From assembly GCA_003167555.1 (NCBI GenBank), contig PMSN01000022.1, forward strand, positions 1 through 64,000: a stretch of 64,000 bases of DNA. The letters run 5' to 3'. The notes beneath the pieces were generated by a model. It had not been told where the DNA came from. It did not search any database and saw nothing but the letters and a program-made list of their open reading frames with translations. The number at the start of each line of letters is the position of its first letter. The stretch's first letter is position 1. Of the stretch, positions 27,414-36,346 are shown one piece after another. A program made the translations under genes and the position numbers. The DNA comes from Spartobacteria bacterium (GTDB taxonomy: Bacteria > Verrucomicrobiota > Verrucomicrobiia > Chthoniobacterales > UBA10450).

Positions 27414-28040
27414 ATGCGTTTGGTTCCCCTTGTCATAGCCATCCTGATCCCGCCCATCGCGGCATTCGCCACCGAGATCCGCGAGTTCGACCTGAAAACG
27501 ACCGCGCAGCTTGGCCGAGAGTTGAACCGCGTAAGTCAGCTACAGGACCGAGGAGCGACGAATGCTGTGCGGAAGCGCGCGAAACAGACGGCGATTGACG
27601 CGCTAAAAAACCGGCTCTTCAAAATCCACTATGACTATCTCGTGCTGGACGATCCGGACGGCAGCGGCTTCCTCGTTTACGCATTGCCCACAAAACCGGG
27701 CGAGATCGTGATGGGCGGCCAGTTTCGCGTCACGGTTTCAGCCGATGGCGGCAAAGCCGAACGAGTCGACGCATTGTCGCGTTCTCTTTTGTTTTCTCCA
27801 AGACCGCCGAAGGGAATGGAAGGGCAAAAGCCTCTGACGGTTTCGATGTCTCAAATCGTCAGCAACAAACCGTTGGAAACCTGTGTCTACACCAGCTTGC
27901 ACGACAAAGTTATTGTGTCGGTCGGAATGGTAAATGATAACGCGAAGGTCTGGGCGTTTGTGGGCGACAAAATCTTCGAGATGACGCCGCAAATGATGAG
28001 GCAAATGGAAGAAGACTCGAAGAAAGAGACGAAGAGATGA
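27414..28040 (+). CDS. Exported protein of unknown function (tandem paralogue 1)
   Basis: A 208-residue exported protein with signal peptide (MRLVPLVIAILIPPIAAFA) and a mature start EIREFDLKTTAQLGRELNRV. Further segments are DYLVLDDPDGSGFLVYAL and QFRVTVSADGGKAERVDALS. It is clearly homologous along its length to the next gene, with which it overlaps by ATGA (28037-28040). I recognise no family. The repeated DDPDG and VTVSADG segments suggest a beta-rich fold. The pair probably arose by tandem duplication and is translated as a unit. Confidence 0.8.
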   Translation: MRLVPLVIAILIPPIAAFATEIREFDLKTTAQLGRELNRVSQLQDRGATNAVRKRAKQTAIDALKNRLFKIHYDYLVLDDPDGSGFLVYALPTKPGEIVMGGQFRVTVSADGGKAERVDALSRSLLFSPRPPKGMEGQKPLTVSMSQIVSNKPLETCVYTSLHDKVIVSVGMVNDNAKVWAFVGDKIFEMTPQMMRQMEEDSKKETKR

Positions 28041-28672
28041 TCTCCCGGATAGCAAGCCTTCTTTTTCTGTTGTTGATCAGCTCGACACTGGCGGCCGGCG
28101 AAATCCGTGAGTTTAGCGTTCCGACCTTGGAGCGTCTCGGGAACGAATTGATCCGCGAGAGCCAACGTCCCGACCGAGGAGCGACCGATCCAGTCCGGAA
28201 GCGTGCCAAGGAAACCGCGATCAGCGCCTTGCAAGGCAAGTTGTTCAACCTTCGCTACGATTACGTTGTGCTGAACGACCCCGATGGCAAACGCCTGCTG
28301 GTTTACGCACTCGGCTCCACGAAGAAGTCTTATGAAGTCGTTCTTGCCGGCCATTTCCGCGTCACCGTTTCTCCTGACGGAACGAAGGTGGAGCGAGTTG
28401 ATCCTCTCTCGAAAAGCGTGCTCGTTAGCAGCGATCGCGAATCCGGGTTGCCCGCTGGGTATCGCGGGGTCGCGTTGTACTTCAATCAGATCGTGAGCAA
28501 CAAACCGGTCGAGACATTCATCTACACCGCGCATCTCGCGAAAAAGAGCATTTATGTCGGCACACCCGATGGAAAGGTGTGGGTGATTAAGAACGGCCGG
28601 ATGAGAGTCGACACCTCCAAACCTAGCAACAAGAGCGAAGCCGGCGCCGTTCACAAAGCGTTTGGTCGCTGA
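28037..28672 (+). CDS. Exported protein of unknown function (tandem paralogue 2)
   Basis: A 211-residue protein with signal peptide (MISRIASLLFLLLISSTLAA) and mature start GEIREFSVPTLERLGNELIR. It shares GATxxVRKRAK, DYVVLNDPDGKRLLVYAL and FRVTVSPDGTKVERVDPLSK with the preceding gene and keeps the same order of segments. Its ATG overlaps the TGA of the first copy. Function unknown; an envelope location is predicted from the signal peptide. Confidence 0.8.
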   Translation: MISRIASLLFLLLISSTLAAGEIREFSVPTLERLGNELIRESQRPDRGATDPVRKRAKETAISALQGKLFNLRYDYVVLNDPDGKRLLVYALGSTKKSYEVVLAGHFRVTVSPDGTKVERVDPLSKSVLVSSDRESGLPAGYRGVALYFNQIVSNKPVETFIYTAHLAKKSIYVGTPDGKVWVIKNGRMRVDTSKPSNKSEAGAVHKAFGR

Positions 28673-28703
28673 TTTTGTTCAGCGGAATGCTCGTAGCGCG
28701 AGG

Positions 28704-29579
28704 TCATCGGCCCGCAGCCTTTTCGCATCGCTCGACCAGCCGGGGCGCTTCCATCCGCTTCGCCCACGCGGCGAACGCCGGCGTCGCACCGCGCCAGCGC
28801 AGCGTCTCGACTTTCTTAAAGAGCGGCGCGTCGGTGCGCAGCGTCGCGAGCTTCTTGAAGAGCAGCGCGAGATCGCACTGTTTGCCGAGAACGTCCGGCG
28901 GGAAGTTTTCGATCGGACCGTGGCGGTTCAAAAGGTGGGCGGCGGTCTTGGCCCCGATTCCCGGGATGCCGGGGTAGCCGTCGGCCGCATCGCCCACGAG
29001 CGCGAGCACGTCCGGGATGAGCGGCGGATCGACGCCGAATTTTTCGCGGATCGCGGCGGCATCGCGAATGATTTTGCGCCGGCCGTCGATCTGCACCACG
29101 CGCGTATCCCGCACGCATTGCGCCAGATCCTTGTCGGGCGTCCAGATGGCGACTTTCTCCACCTTCTTGTCCTTCGACGCGATATGCGCGGCCGAAGCGA
29201 GCGCATCATCGGCTTCGAGCTCGATCATCGGCCACACGACAACGCCCATCGCCGCGAGCGCCTCCTCGAGCGGACGGAACTGCGCGAGCAGCGCGCGCTC
29301 GATGCCGGCCCCGGTCTTGTAGCCTGCCCAAAGCCGATTGCGAAACGACTCGATCACGTGGTCGGTGGCGACGCCGAGGTACGTGTCGCGGTTCTCGATC
29401 ATCTGGAGCACCGTTTGGAGCACGCCGACAACGGCGCCGTAAGGACGGTCTACGCCTTTGTTAAACCGGCGCAGGCCGTAGAAATGACGGAAGAGCTCGT
29501 AAGTGCCGTCGACGAGGTGAACGATCCGCGTAAAAGGCTTCGCCTGACGTGGCTGATTGGTGGGCCGTTGGAACATCAT
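28704..29579 (-). CDS. 5'-3' exonuclease (PolA N-terminal/FEN-like)
   Basis: A stand-alone 5' nuclease of the flap-endonuclease family, 291 residues. IVHLVDGTYELFRHFYG opens the nuclease fold, IELEADDALASAAHIASKDK and WTPDKDLAQCV carry the metal-binding acidic residues, and LVGDAADGYPGIPGIGAKTAAH is the H3TH DNA-binding motif. It likely removes RNA primers or flaps. The first ~20 residues (MMFQRPTNQPRQAKPFTR) lie partly in a hairpin repeat (29526-29552), so the natural start may have been displaced; no closer ATG exists before IVHLVDG. A long open frame on the plus strand here is a shadow. Confidence 0.9.
   Translation of the reverse strand: MMFQRPTNQPRQAKPFTRIVHLVDGTYELFRHFYGLRRFNKGVDRPYGAVVGVLQTVLQMIENRDTYLGVATDHVIESFRNRLWAGYKTGAGIERALLAQFRPLEEALAAMGVVVWPMIELEADDALASAAHIASKDKKVEKVAIWTPDKDLAQCVRDTRVVQIDGRRKIIRDAAAIREKFGVDPPLIPDVLALVGDAADGYPGIPGIGAKTAAHLLNRHGPIENFPPDVLGKQCDLALLFKKLATLRTDAPLFKKVETLRWRGATPAFAAWAKRMEAPRLVERCEKAAGR
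29526..29552. repeat. 27-bp hairpin repeat (ccgcgt...acgcgg family), in a coding start
   Basis: The sequence begins ccgcgtaaaaggcttcgcct and ends gacgtgg. Outer arms ccgcgt/acgtgg (one mismatch) and inner arms aggc/gcct form a hairpin. It is a copy of the repeats at 30774, 30885 and 30921, in the opposite orientation to them, and here encodes PRQAKPFTR near the N-terminus of the exonuclease. Confidence 0.75.
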
Positions 29580-29639
29580 GATTCGTCGCGCGAGGTTCGG
29601 AAGTTTACGCCAAGACCTGATTGTGAGATAATCTCCTCT

Positions 29640-29834
29640 GTGAGCACCCGCGAGTTAATCGAGAAAGAGATCGCCACCTTGCCTGAAAGTTTGCAGCGCA
29701 AGGTTTATGATTTCGCGCTGCGTCTAAAGAAGAGCCGAGGCGATGAATCGTTCAACGGTGCAGGATTGAGCGAATCTGTCCTTGCCCGTGATTGGAACTC
29801 CCCAGAAGAGGATGCCGCGTGGGCAAACCTGTAG
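29640..29834 (+). CDS. Small antitoxin-like protein (DUF2281 type)
   Basis: A 64-residue protein starting at a GTG (STRELIEKEIATLPESLQRK, VYDFALRLKKSRG, then an acidic ARDWNSPEEDAAWANL). The helical EIATLPESLQ-VYDFALRLK pattern is that of DUF2281-type antitoxins. It overlaps the start of a MazF/PemK toxin gene by 16 bases, the usual arrangement. No ATG is available nearby, so the start is approximate. Confidence 0.75.
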   Translation: MSTRELIEKEIATLPESLQRKVYDFALRLKKSRGDESFNGAGLSESVLARDWNSPEEDAAWANL

Positions 29835-30148
29835 TTGGCGAAGTCGTCGTCATTCCGTTCCCACAAACGGACTTGAAGGCGGGAAAACGCAGGCCCGCTT
29901 TAGTGCTTGTCGATCTTCCGGGCGACGATGTGATTCTTTGCCAGATCACGAGCCGCGCGAGATCGGATGAATCATCAGTCGCATTGGACGCTGCCGATTT
30001 CGAGCGTGGAAAGCTCAATCAGCCAAGTTTTACTCGTCCGCAGCGGCTCTTTACCGTCGAGCAACACGTCATTCTTTATACGGCTGGGAAAATACGAGCG
30101 ACGAAACTGACTGAGGTCTTGACCAAAGCGCGTGCGCTTTTCAAGTAA
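29819..30148 (+). CDS. MazF/PemK-family endoribonuclease toxin
   Basis: A 109-residue toxin that would cleave RNA. GEVVVIPFPQTDLKAGKRRP is the MazF-type beta-hairpin with the K-R-P segment, PALVLVDLPGDDVILCQITS continues the SH3-like barrel, and FTVEQHVILYTAGKI is the conserved C-terminal part. The GTG at 29819 is chosen because it starts just before the first strand; an ATG upstream at 29792 lies inside the antitoxin gene. It forms a pair with the preceding small gene. Confidence 0.88.
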   Translation: MGKPVVGEVVVIPFPQTDLKAGKRRPALVLVDLPGDDVILCQITSRARSDESSVALDAADFERGKLNQPSFTRPQRLFTVEQHVILYTAGKIRATKLTEVLTKARALFK

Positions 30149-30178
30149 GGTCACCCGCTGAACACGGCTTCGACGCGG

Positions 30179-30439
30179 TCAGCGCAACAATTTCTCGGGG
30201 AAGTGCGCGTTCTGTTCACGTTGCAGAATACGACGCTGACGCCAGCGCAACATCGGGCCCGGATTCGTCGGATCCCAGCCTTTCGGATTCGGCAGGACCG
30301 CTGCCAGCATGGCCGACTGCTCCCGTGTAAGACCGCGCGCGCTGACGCCGAAATAATGCTGCGACGCTGCTTCGACCCCGTAGATCCCGCGCCCCATCTC
30401 GATCACGTTTGCGTAGAGCTCGAGGATGCGCCGCTTCGG
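30179..30439 (-). pseudogene. C-terminal fragment of monofunctional transglycosylase MtgA
   Basis: The frame encodes [40 protein letters not shown] and [20 protein letters not shown], the last ~85 residues of a glycosyltransferase-51 peptidoglycan polymerase. The middle of the domain, including the catalytic Glu region and the TITQQ-type segment, is absent. On its 5' side the homology ends exactly at a hairpin repeat (30440-30483), followed by a GIY-YIG gene. The remaining fragment cannot be active. Confidence 0.85.
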
Positions 30440-30483
30440 CCGCGTAAAAACGCCCACGGCGTCTACGCCGCTGTGCGACGCGG
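30440..30483. repeat. Long hairpin repeat at the right border of the GIY-YIG insertion
   Basis: The outer arms ccgcgt and acgcgg match those of the 27-bp repeats, but the interior is longer and holds a second hairpin (cggcgtctacgccg). It overlaps the last ~7 codons of the GIY-YIG gene and marks the point where mtgA homology starts on the other side. Confidence 0.7.
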
Positions 30484-30750
30484 TCGAGCAAGCGGTTCTC
30501 GCAAGAGATAGTGTCTGAGTTGTGCTCTGAGAAATCGTCTGCCTGATCCACTCTTAAGATACCTTTCGCGCCCTAAAGCGTCTTCCTGGTTCAAGTAAGC
30601 CTCGTAATAGACAAGCTTCCATGGGCCGCGGTGAGACGTAGCAAAGCTCTCGCCGTTTTGATGCTGCCTCAACCGCGCGCGCAGGTTGGTTGAGAAGCCA
30701 ATGTAGAAACCGGAGTCGCTCTCCGACCGCAACACGTACACATAGAACAC
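30463..30750 (-). CDS. Small GIY-YIG nuclease (YhbQ/UvrC-type), inserted in mtgA
   Basis: A 95-residue single-domain GIY-YIG protein. [20 protein letters not shown] contains the two GIY/YIG strands, [13 protein letters not shown] the catalytic Arg helix, and [17 protein letters not shown] the conserved Glu. Such free-standing domains are numerous in soil and candidate-phylum genomes and mostly uncharacterised. It is the only complete gene between the two mtgA fragments and is bracketed by hairpin repeats (30774-30800 before its start, 30440-30483 over its end). This suggests a mobile unit of about 360 bp. That it moves itself, or the repeats, is inference. Confidence 0.88.
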   Translation of the reverse strand: MFYVYVLRSESDSGFYIGFSTNLRARLRQHQNGESFATSHRGPWKLVYYEAYLNQEDALGRERYLKSGSGRRFLRAQLRHYLLREPLARPRRTAA

Positions 30751-30773
30751 GCTCTGAGGGTAGAGTGATCAGA

Positions 30774-30800
30774 CCGCGTGAAGCGAAGCTTTTTACGCGG
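30774..30800. repeat. 27-bp hairpin repeat at the left border of the GIY-YIG insertion
   Basis: It begins ccgcgtgaagcgaagct and ends tttacgcgg, with outer arms ccgcgt/acgcgg and an inner pair agc/gct. It lies 23 bases upstream of the GIY-YIG start codon and exactly where the mtgA N-terminal frame (IPAMQVAVVRFR) stops looking like MtgA. Confidence 0.8.
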
Positions 30801-30973
30801 AATCGCACCACCGCCACCTGCATCGCCGGGATCAGGAGCAAAACCACCAGCGCGACCAGTATCCATTTCCACCGCCTCCGACGACCGCGTGAGGCCGCAC
30901 CTTTTACGCGGTTCCCGCGACCGCGTGAGGCGAAGCCTTTTACGCGGCGTTTCTTGGGATTCAGCCTGGGCAT
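30801..30973 (-). pseudogene. N-terminal fragment of mtgA
   Basis: From the ATG at 30973 the frame reads MPRLNPKKRR, a basic stretch, then WKWILVALVVLLLIPAMQVA and VVRF. This is a short cytoplasmic tail and a single membrane span ending in the Q-x-x-V-V-R-F segment common in MtgA. The basic stretch contains two tandem hairpin repeats encoding RVKGFASRG and RVKGAASRG. After VRFR the frame enters another repeat (RVKSFASRG) and then non-homologous sequence. Together with 30179-30439 it shows an mtgA gene with its catalytic centre lost. Confidence 0.7.
30885..30947. repeat. Two tandem 27-bp hairpin repeats inside the mtgA remnant
   Basis: Copies at 30885-30911 and 30921-30947, both starting ccgcgtgaggc and ending cttttacgcgg, nine bases apart. 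Each forms a hairpin with ccgcgt/acgcgg arms. On the minus strand they code in frame for RVKGAASRG and RVKGFASRG. Confidence 0.82.
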
Positions 30974-31273
30974 CTTCGCCAAGAGACTGCGGGCGCGACC
31001 CGAGCGCAACCCATTGTCATGAAGCGCGGGGACCAGGAAAGCCCAGATCACTGTATCCACCGCGCTCAGTCGAGGTCGATTTGATCAAGCACCGGCAGCC
31101 ATAACGGCTGCAGTCTTTCCTCGACGTTTCTGCAATCCGGTCTTCGACATTCGCGACTCTTTCTTCACTTTCTCTTGCCAACGTTCGTCCGCTCCCGTTA
31201 AGGATTCACGTCTCCCAGATGAAACCCTCTACCTTGCTGAGATTCTCCGATTGATCTCCGGCGTCTTACCGTA

Positions 31274-32566
31274 ATGTCTGACCTAGTCTTCAGTACGTAC
31301 AACGATTTGTATGCAGCGCGCTCTATCGGCCGCTTGCTTGTCGAGCCGACAGTTCATTTTGTTCGTGTAATGCGCCTTTTTCCCCCCGAAGGCAGACTTG
31401 CATTGTTGAAAGACGCCTACGCATTCTCTAAGCAATTCTATCAAACAGATTTTTCTTTAGAGCAGTTTGTTGCATTCGCATTATTTGCCTGGGATCCACA
31501 TTGGCCGGTCGAAAATGCGATCAGCGCAGAAACGCCAAGTGAGGTACAATTAGACAGGCTTACCCGAGAACAAAAGTACCTGGTTCGCATCGCAGCGTCA
31601 GCACAAAGCGAAGGTCTTGTCGCGGAAGTCTTAACACGGACGTCGGCTAATGACGCCAGATCAACAGAATCCGAGGTACTTCGAGTCATTGCCGAATCGC
31701 TCGGCGGGCGGATTGAGGATGCGGCTCTCGCTGCCGCGGTCGCTCAATGCCTACTTTTTAACCGCAGATTGATTCGAAGCTACCAGGATGAAACGGCGGA
31801 ACTAGTCGGATTTGCAGCGTCCATACCGGAGGATGAGTTCGACACGCACGGCACCTACAAACGGGCCCCGCTCGATAGCCTGTTTCACGACGAATTGCCT
31901 GACCTGTCCGATATAGAATTCGATCGGGCCGAGTTCGAAAGCTTGACTCGTGACGTATCAAGCTTGGTTGAAGCGGAGTCCCTCCTGTTCGCCGGAGAAT
32001 TCAACCGGGAACTTTCAGATGATCTCGCACTCGGTGATAAGTTTGGATTCGTCGAATCGCCATCAGGCCTTTTTGTGCCTAGCCACGCCCGCAAAATGAT
32101 CTCGACACAATTTGCCGACCTAATCAATCGCGCGTCGGAAGACAAGGCTCACCTATTGACGCTCTCCCCGCGAGGGTTTGAAGAATTCATGGCTAGTCTG
32201 TTCCAGCGCTTGGGATATGATGTCGAACTGACGAAAAGTACGCGTGACGGCGGCGTCGATCTGATCTGTTTGCATTCCGTGCACGGTATCCCCTTTCGTC
32301 TGGCGGTCGAAGTCAAACGTTATAAAGAGGACCGGCCGATTACTGTGGAGATGGTTCGTTCCTTCGTAGGAGCGAACAAGCAATTCGAAGCCGACAAGCT
32401 CGTATACGTGACAACTTCGTCCTACACGGCGCCCGCGATGTCATTTGCCGACAATTATGCATCACAACTGTTGCACCTGAAAGATTATGAACAGATCAAA
32501 GAATGGTGTACGGAAGCCCAGACCCAGTCATGGCTTTTGTTGCCGAATAGTGGAACCCGACGATGA
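31274..32566 (+). CDS. Mrr-like restriction endonuclease
   Basis: A 430-residue protein. The N-terminal ~290 residues are a helical region I do not recognise. The C-terminal domain is a PD-(D/E)xK nuclease of the Mrr_cat type: LSPRGFEEFMASLFQRLGYD, STRDGGVDLI (catalytic Asp), LAVEVKRYKEDRPI (ExK), VRSFVGANKQFEADK and VTTSSYTAPA. Mrr-type enzymes cut modified or foreign DNA; no methylase lies beside it, in keeping with a modification-dependent role. The ATG follows ~210 bp of gene-free sequence (31061-31273) in which I see no clear signal. Confidence 0.85.
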   Translation: MSDLVFSTYNDLYAARSIGRLLVEPTVHFVRVMRLFPPEGRLALLKDAYAFSKQFYQTDFSLEQFVAFALFAWDPHWPVENAISAETPSEVQLDRLTREQKYLVRIAASAQSEGLVAEVLTRTSANDARSTESEVLRVIAESLGGRIEDAALAAAVAQCLLFNRRLIRSYQDETAELVGFAASIPEDEFDTHGTYKRAPLDSLFHDELPDLSDIEFDRAEFESLTRDVSSLVEAESLLFAGEFNRELSDDLALGDKFGFVESPSGLFVPSHARKMISTQFADLINRASEDKAHLLTLSPRGFEEFMASLFQRLGYDVELTKSTRDGGVDLICLHSVHGIPFRLAVEVKRYKEDRPITVEMVRSFVGANKQFEADKLVYVTTSSYTAPAMSFADNYASQLLHLKDYEQIKEWCTEAQTQSWLLLPNSGTRR

Positions 32567-32666
32567 TGTGGTGCTCTTTGTCGACGCCTATTTGCCGGCA
32601 CGAGGAGATTTCGAAACGTGAAGCGTTACGGAGGCCATGTCGGATCGGAAGGGGTCAGCAACTGTC

Positions 32667-33918
<1,252 letters not shown>

Positions 33919-33934
33919 CCAACACCAAACTTCC

Positions 33935-34231
33935 ATGCCTTCATACGCAGGGTTGTATCGAATAGAAGTAACGAACACCGGCGAGAGACAGGCTACAAAC
34001 GTTGAATTGATTATCCCCGACAAAGGGATTGCTACTGTTGAGACTGCAGGCGTCACGGCTGCCCCAATCAAACTGAACGGAACAGTCGCACTCGGGACAA
34101 TTCTTCCGCAAAGAACACTGACGGTTCGATTGTGGAGGTTGTACTCCCCCGCGGATCCTTGGGAGATCGAGCGGTGGCGACTTAGCTACGCTGAGGGAAT
34201 CGGTCAAATCACTATTGCCGACGGGCATTAA
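33935..34231 (+). CDS. Hypothetical beta-domain protein, possibly the frameshifted 3' half of the preceding gene
   Basis: A 98-residue frame: GLYRIEVTNTGERQATNVEL, IIPDKGIATVETAG, GTILPQRTLTVRLWRLYSPA. This is an immunoglobulin/CARDB-like beta pattern, with no signal peptide or span of its own. The frame is open upstream of the ATG over the end of the previous gene (SALGDQHQTSMPS), which fits either a +1 shift within one gene or simple overlap. Confidence 0.55.
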   Translation: MPSYAGLYRIEVTNTGERQATNVELIIPDKGIATVETAGVTAAPIKLNGTVALGTILPQRTLTVRLWRLYSPADPWEIERWRLSYAEGIGQITIADGH

Positions 34232-34315
34232 TTATCGATCCAACGGAAAGGGCGGCGCAGCGGGCCGAGAAGGGCAGAAATGGGTTTCCCGCTTTTCCCT
34301 ACCAGACTGCGTTCG

Positions 34316-34588
34316 TCAGTAACGAATGCCCGACACGGTCGCGAACTCGGTGCTGCGGCGGCCGAATTGGCTGGCGACGGCGGCTTTGGCTTGTTGGAAC
34401 TGCGATTTCAATCCGGTCTCAGGATGATCGTCGGGATCGGCGCGCGCGTCGATCTCGCCCTGGGCGTCGATCAGGGCGGCAGCGACCGCATCATTTTTAT
34501 CGGCAAGGGCTTTCATGGCGAGGACCAGGTTCGCGGGCTTTAGATCGGTGGCGGGGACTTGGGCCATGGCCAAAAAAAAGATTGCCAA
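34316..34588 (-). CDS. Small hypothetical protein
   Basis: A 90-residue frame: PATDLKPANLVLAMKALADK, AALIDAQGEIDARADPDD, QFQQAKAAVASQFGRRSTEF, ending ATVSGIRY. It is Ala-rich and helical. I recognise no family, but the residue composition is natural, unlike the opposite frame. The bases just upstream on the plus strand encode only a 13-residue stub (MAKKKIAKDLLNR). It stands alone between oppositely oriented genes. Confidence 0.4.
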   Translation of the reverse strand: MAIFFLAMAQVPATDLKPANLVLAMKALADKNDAVAAALIDAQGEIDARADPDDHPETGLKSQFQQAKAAVASQFGRRSTEFATVSGIRY

Positions 34589-34713
34589 GGACTTGCTGAA
34601 TCGCTAAAAACGCCCAACCCCAATACATCTCCCCGATGAAGCCCCTCGCCTCCGCGTCTCGCGCTCTACTTTGCACCCCCGCCCATCAGCCAACACATGA
34701 GATCCGTGTACGA

Positions 34714-35349
34714 ATGAAAAAACTAACATTGTTGAGTGAATTAATCGTAGTAGCCTTAACATCCACAGCTGCGTTCGCAGGGACGGACGCGCCTCCTGAC
34801 AGAATTGTCGAGTCGGCCCCCTTTAGTTTTTCTTCACCGAATATCGAGGTCTTTTTCTCCCCGGGTGATGCGTGTGTAGACGTTATGGTACGCGAAATTA
34901 GCAAAGCCAAATCGTCGATTTGTGTTTGGAGCGCACAACTGAATTTAGAGCGCGTCGCTGGAGCACTCGCAGTCGCGCGAAGCAGAAATGTAGATGTGAT
35001 AATTCTCCTCGACCAAGCCCAAGTGGAAGGGGGGAGCTCGGCTACAAGGACTTACCTGAGAAAAAACGATGTTCGAGTGCTCGTTGATAAGCAACGACCA
35101 GTAGACAGTAATGTTGTACTTATCGACAACGACGTTGTTCTTTCCGGAAGCGGTCCATTTTCAGTCCAAGCGACCCGCGTTGCAGGGAATTTGATCGTTA
35201 TTCGAAACAATCGAAAAATAGCCAACGCATACATCGAGCACTGGAATAGCAGAATGGAACAGGGACGGACCGCGGCCCTGTCGGTTCGGCACGCCCCGAT
35301 TCGCGCAGCGGCCCGGGCCACGCCGCGGCGGAAGATAGCCGCTAGATAA
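34714..35349 (+). CDS. Exported phospholipase-D-like protein with degenerate HKD site
   Basis: A 211-residue protein. The ATG at 34714 gives a signal peptide (MKKLTLLSELIVVALTSTAA). The mature part follows the single-HKD nuclease/PLD fold: IEVFFSPGDACVDVMVREIS, KSSICVWSAQLNLERVAGAL, VDVIILLDQAQVEGGSSATR. At the catalytic site, where HxKxxxID-GS is expected, it reads VDSNVVLIDNDVVLSGSGPF, so the His and Lys are missing and the protein is probably non-catalytic. Base composition is lower in GC than nearby housekeeping genes. The coiled-coil membrane gene follows 22 bp later, a likely operon. Confidence 0.75.
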   Translation: MKKLTLLSELIVVALTSTAAFAGTDAPPDRIVESAPFSFSSPNIEVFFSPGDACVDVMVREISKAKSSICVWSAQLNLERVAGALAVARSRNVDVIILLDQAQVEGGSSATRTYLRKNDVRVLVDKQRPVDSNVVLIDNDVVLSGSGPFSVQATRVAGNLIVIRNNRKIANAYIEHWNSRMEQGRTAALSVRHAPIRAAARATPRRKIAAR

Positions 35350-35371
35350 CGTGACGGACTTGAGATTTTTG

Positions 35372-36166
35372 ATGCCTACTATGTTTATATCCCGCCACCT
35401 CCCGTTACTAACTTCACTGGTCGCAGTGGCAATTATTTCAGCACCGGTTTGTTGGGCAGAGAACTCTTCAGTTCCCGCAAGCGACGGCGAAAAAGCGATG
35501 ACGTTTTTTGAGATGGCTGATCGAAAAGCCAAACTTGTCGGAGAAATAGCCGATCTAAGGCAGAGAATCGCCGAAAATAAGAAAAAGCTGCCGAACATTG
35601 AATCAGCTGAAGAGACGTTGGGGCAACGGAAGGACGAATTACAAAAGGTCGTCGACGAAATCGCGAAACTGGATCAGAAAGACCCCGCTACGACGCAAGC
35701 GCTCGAGAATTTGAATGCGAGGAGAGCGCGTGCGCAACAAGATATAAAAGTGGCGCAGAACGACTTGGAGGGTGAAAACAGTGCTTCGTTGAAAACGGCC
35801 ATAAAAGACGGTGAAGCCGCGCTGCAGCGAAAATTGACTGAGCAACAAGAGCTGGAGCGAAAGATCTTAGAAATGCGAACCCCCGCCCAAGAATTTAAAT
35901 CGCAGTTAAGCATGATCTTCGCCGCATTAATCGGGGCGGTCATCATCGGTTTTTTCATCATTGCGTATGTCGATGATAAGGTAAGGACAGCGATATTTTC
36001 GGGTCAGGCCGGAATCCAATTCCTTACCTTGTTCTCTCTTGTTATCGCAATCATCCTTTTCGGTATCACCGGGATCCTCGAAGGGAAGGAATTGGCCGCA
36101 TTGCTTGGAGGGTTGTCCGGGTATATTTTAGGTCGCTCTAACAACGACAAACCGGCATCTCCTTAG
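35372..36166 (+). CDS. Exported coiled-coil protein with C-terminal membrane spans
   Basis: About 264 residues. A signal peptide (LPLLTSLVAVAIISAPVCWA) is followed by a long charged coiled coil (KAKLVGEIADLRQRIAENKK through LTEQQELERKILEMRTPAQE). Two or three membrane spans follow (SMIFAALIGAVIIGFFIIAY, FLTLFSLVIAIILFGITGIL, AALLGGLSGYILGRSN). GTG at 35351 and ATG at 35381 are alternative starts. I recognise no family. The topology, periplasmic rods anchored at the C-terminus, suggests a scaffold. It is paired with the degenerate PLD protein. Confidence 0.7.
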   Translation: MPTMFISRHLPLLTSLVAVAIISAPVCWAENSSVPASDGEKAMTFFEMADRKAKLVGEIADLRQRIAENKKKLPNIESAEETLGQRKDELQKVVDEIAKLDQKDPATTQALENLNARRARAQQDIKVAQNDLEGENSASLKTAIKDGEAALQRKLTEQQELERKILEMRTPAQEFKSQLSMIFAALIGAVIIGFFIIAYVDDKVRTAIFSGQAGIQFLTLFSLVIAIILFGITGILEGKELAALLGGLSGYILGRSNNDKPASP

Positions 36167-36346
36167 CTTTGGAAGTCCTCTCGTCATTTCCCGTTCGAAT
36201 GTTTTCCTAGGGGGTCGCGTCTAAACATTTTGACATTTGGCTGGCGAACAGCCGCGCCGTGTCCTTTATATGCGCGCTTTGGCGCTTCCGCGTGTATCCG
36301 GACGTTGCAGTTGCCCCGGCAAAAGCCCTCATGGTAGACTTGCCCC

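Noticed and set aside
28662-29834. 390-codon plus-strand frame covering the exonuclease and the antitoxin
   Set aside because: The exonuclease on the minus strand has all motifs of the 5' nuclease family. Only the last 64 codons of the plus frame look like a real protein, and I called these separately.
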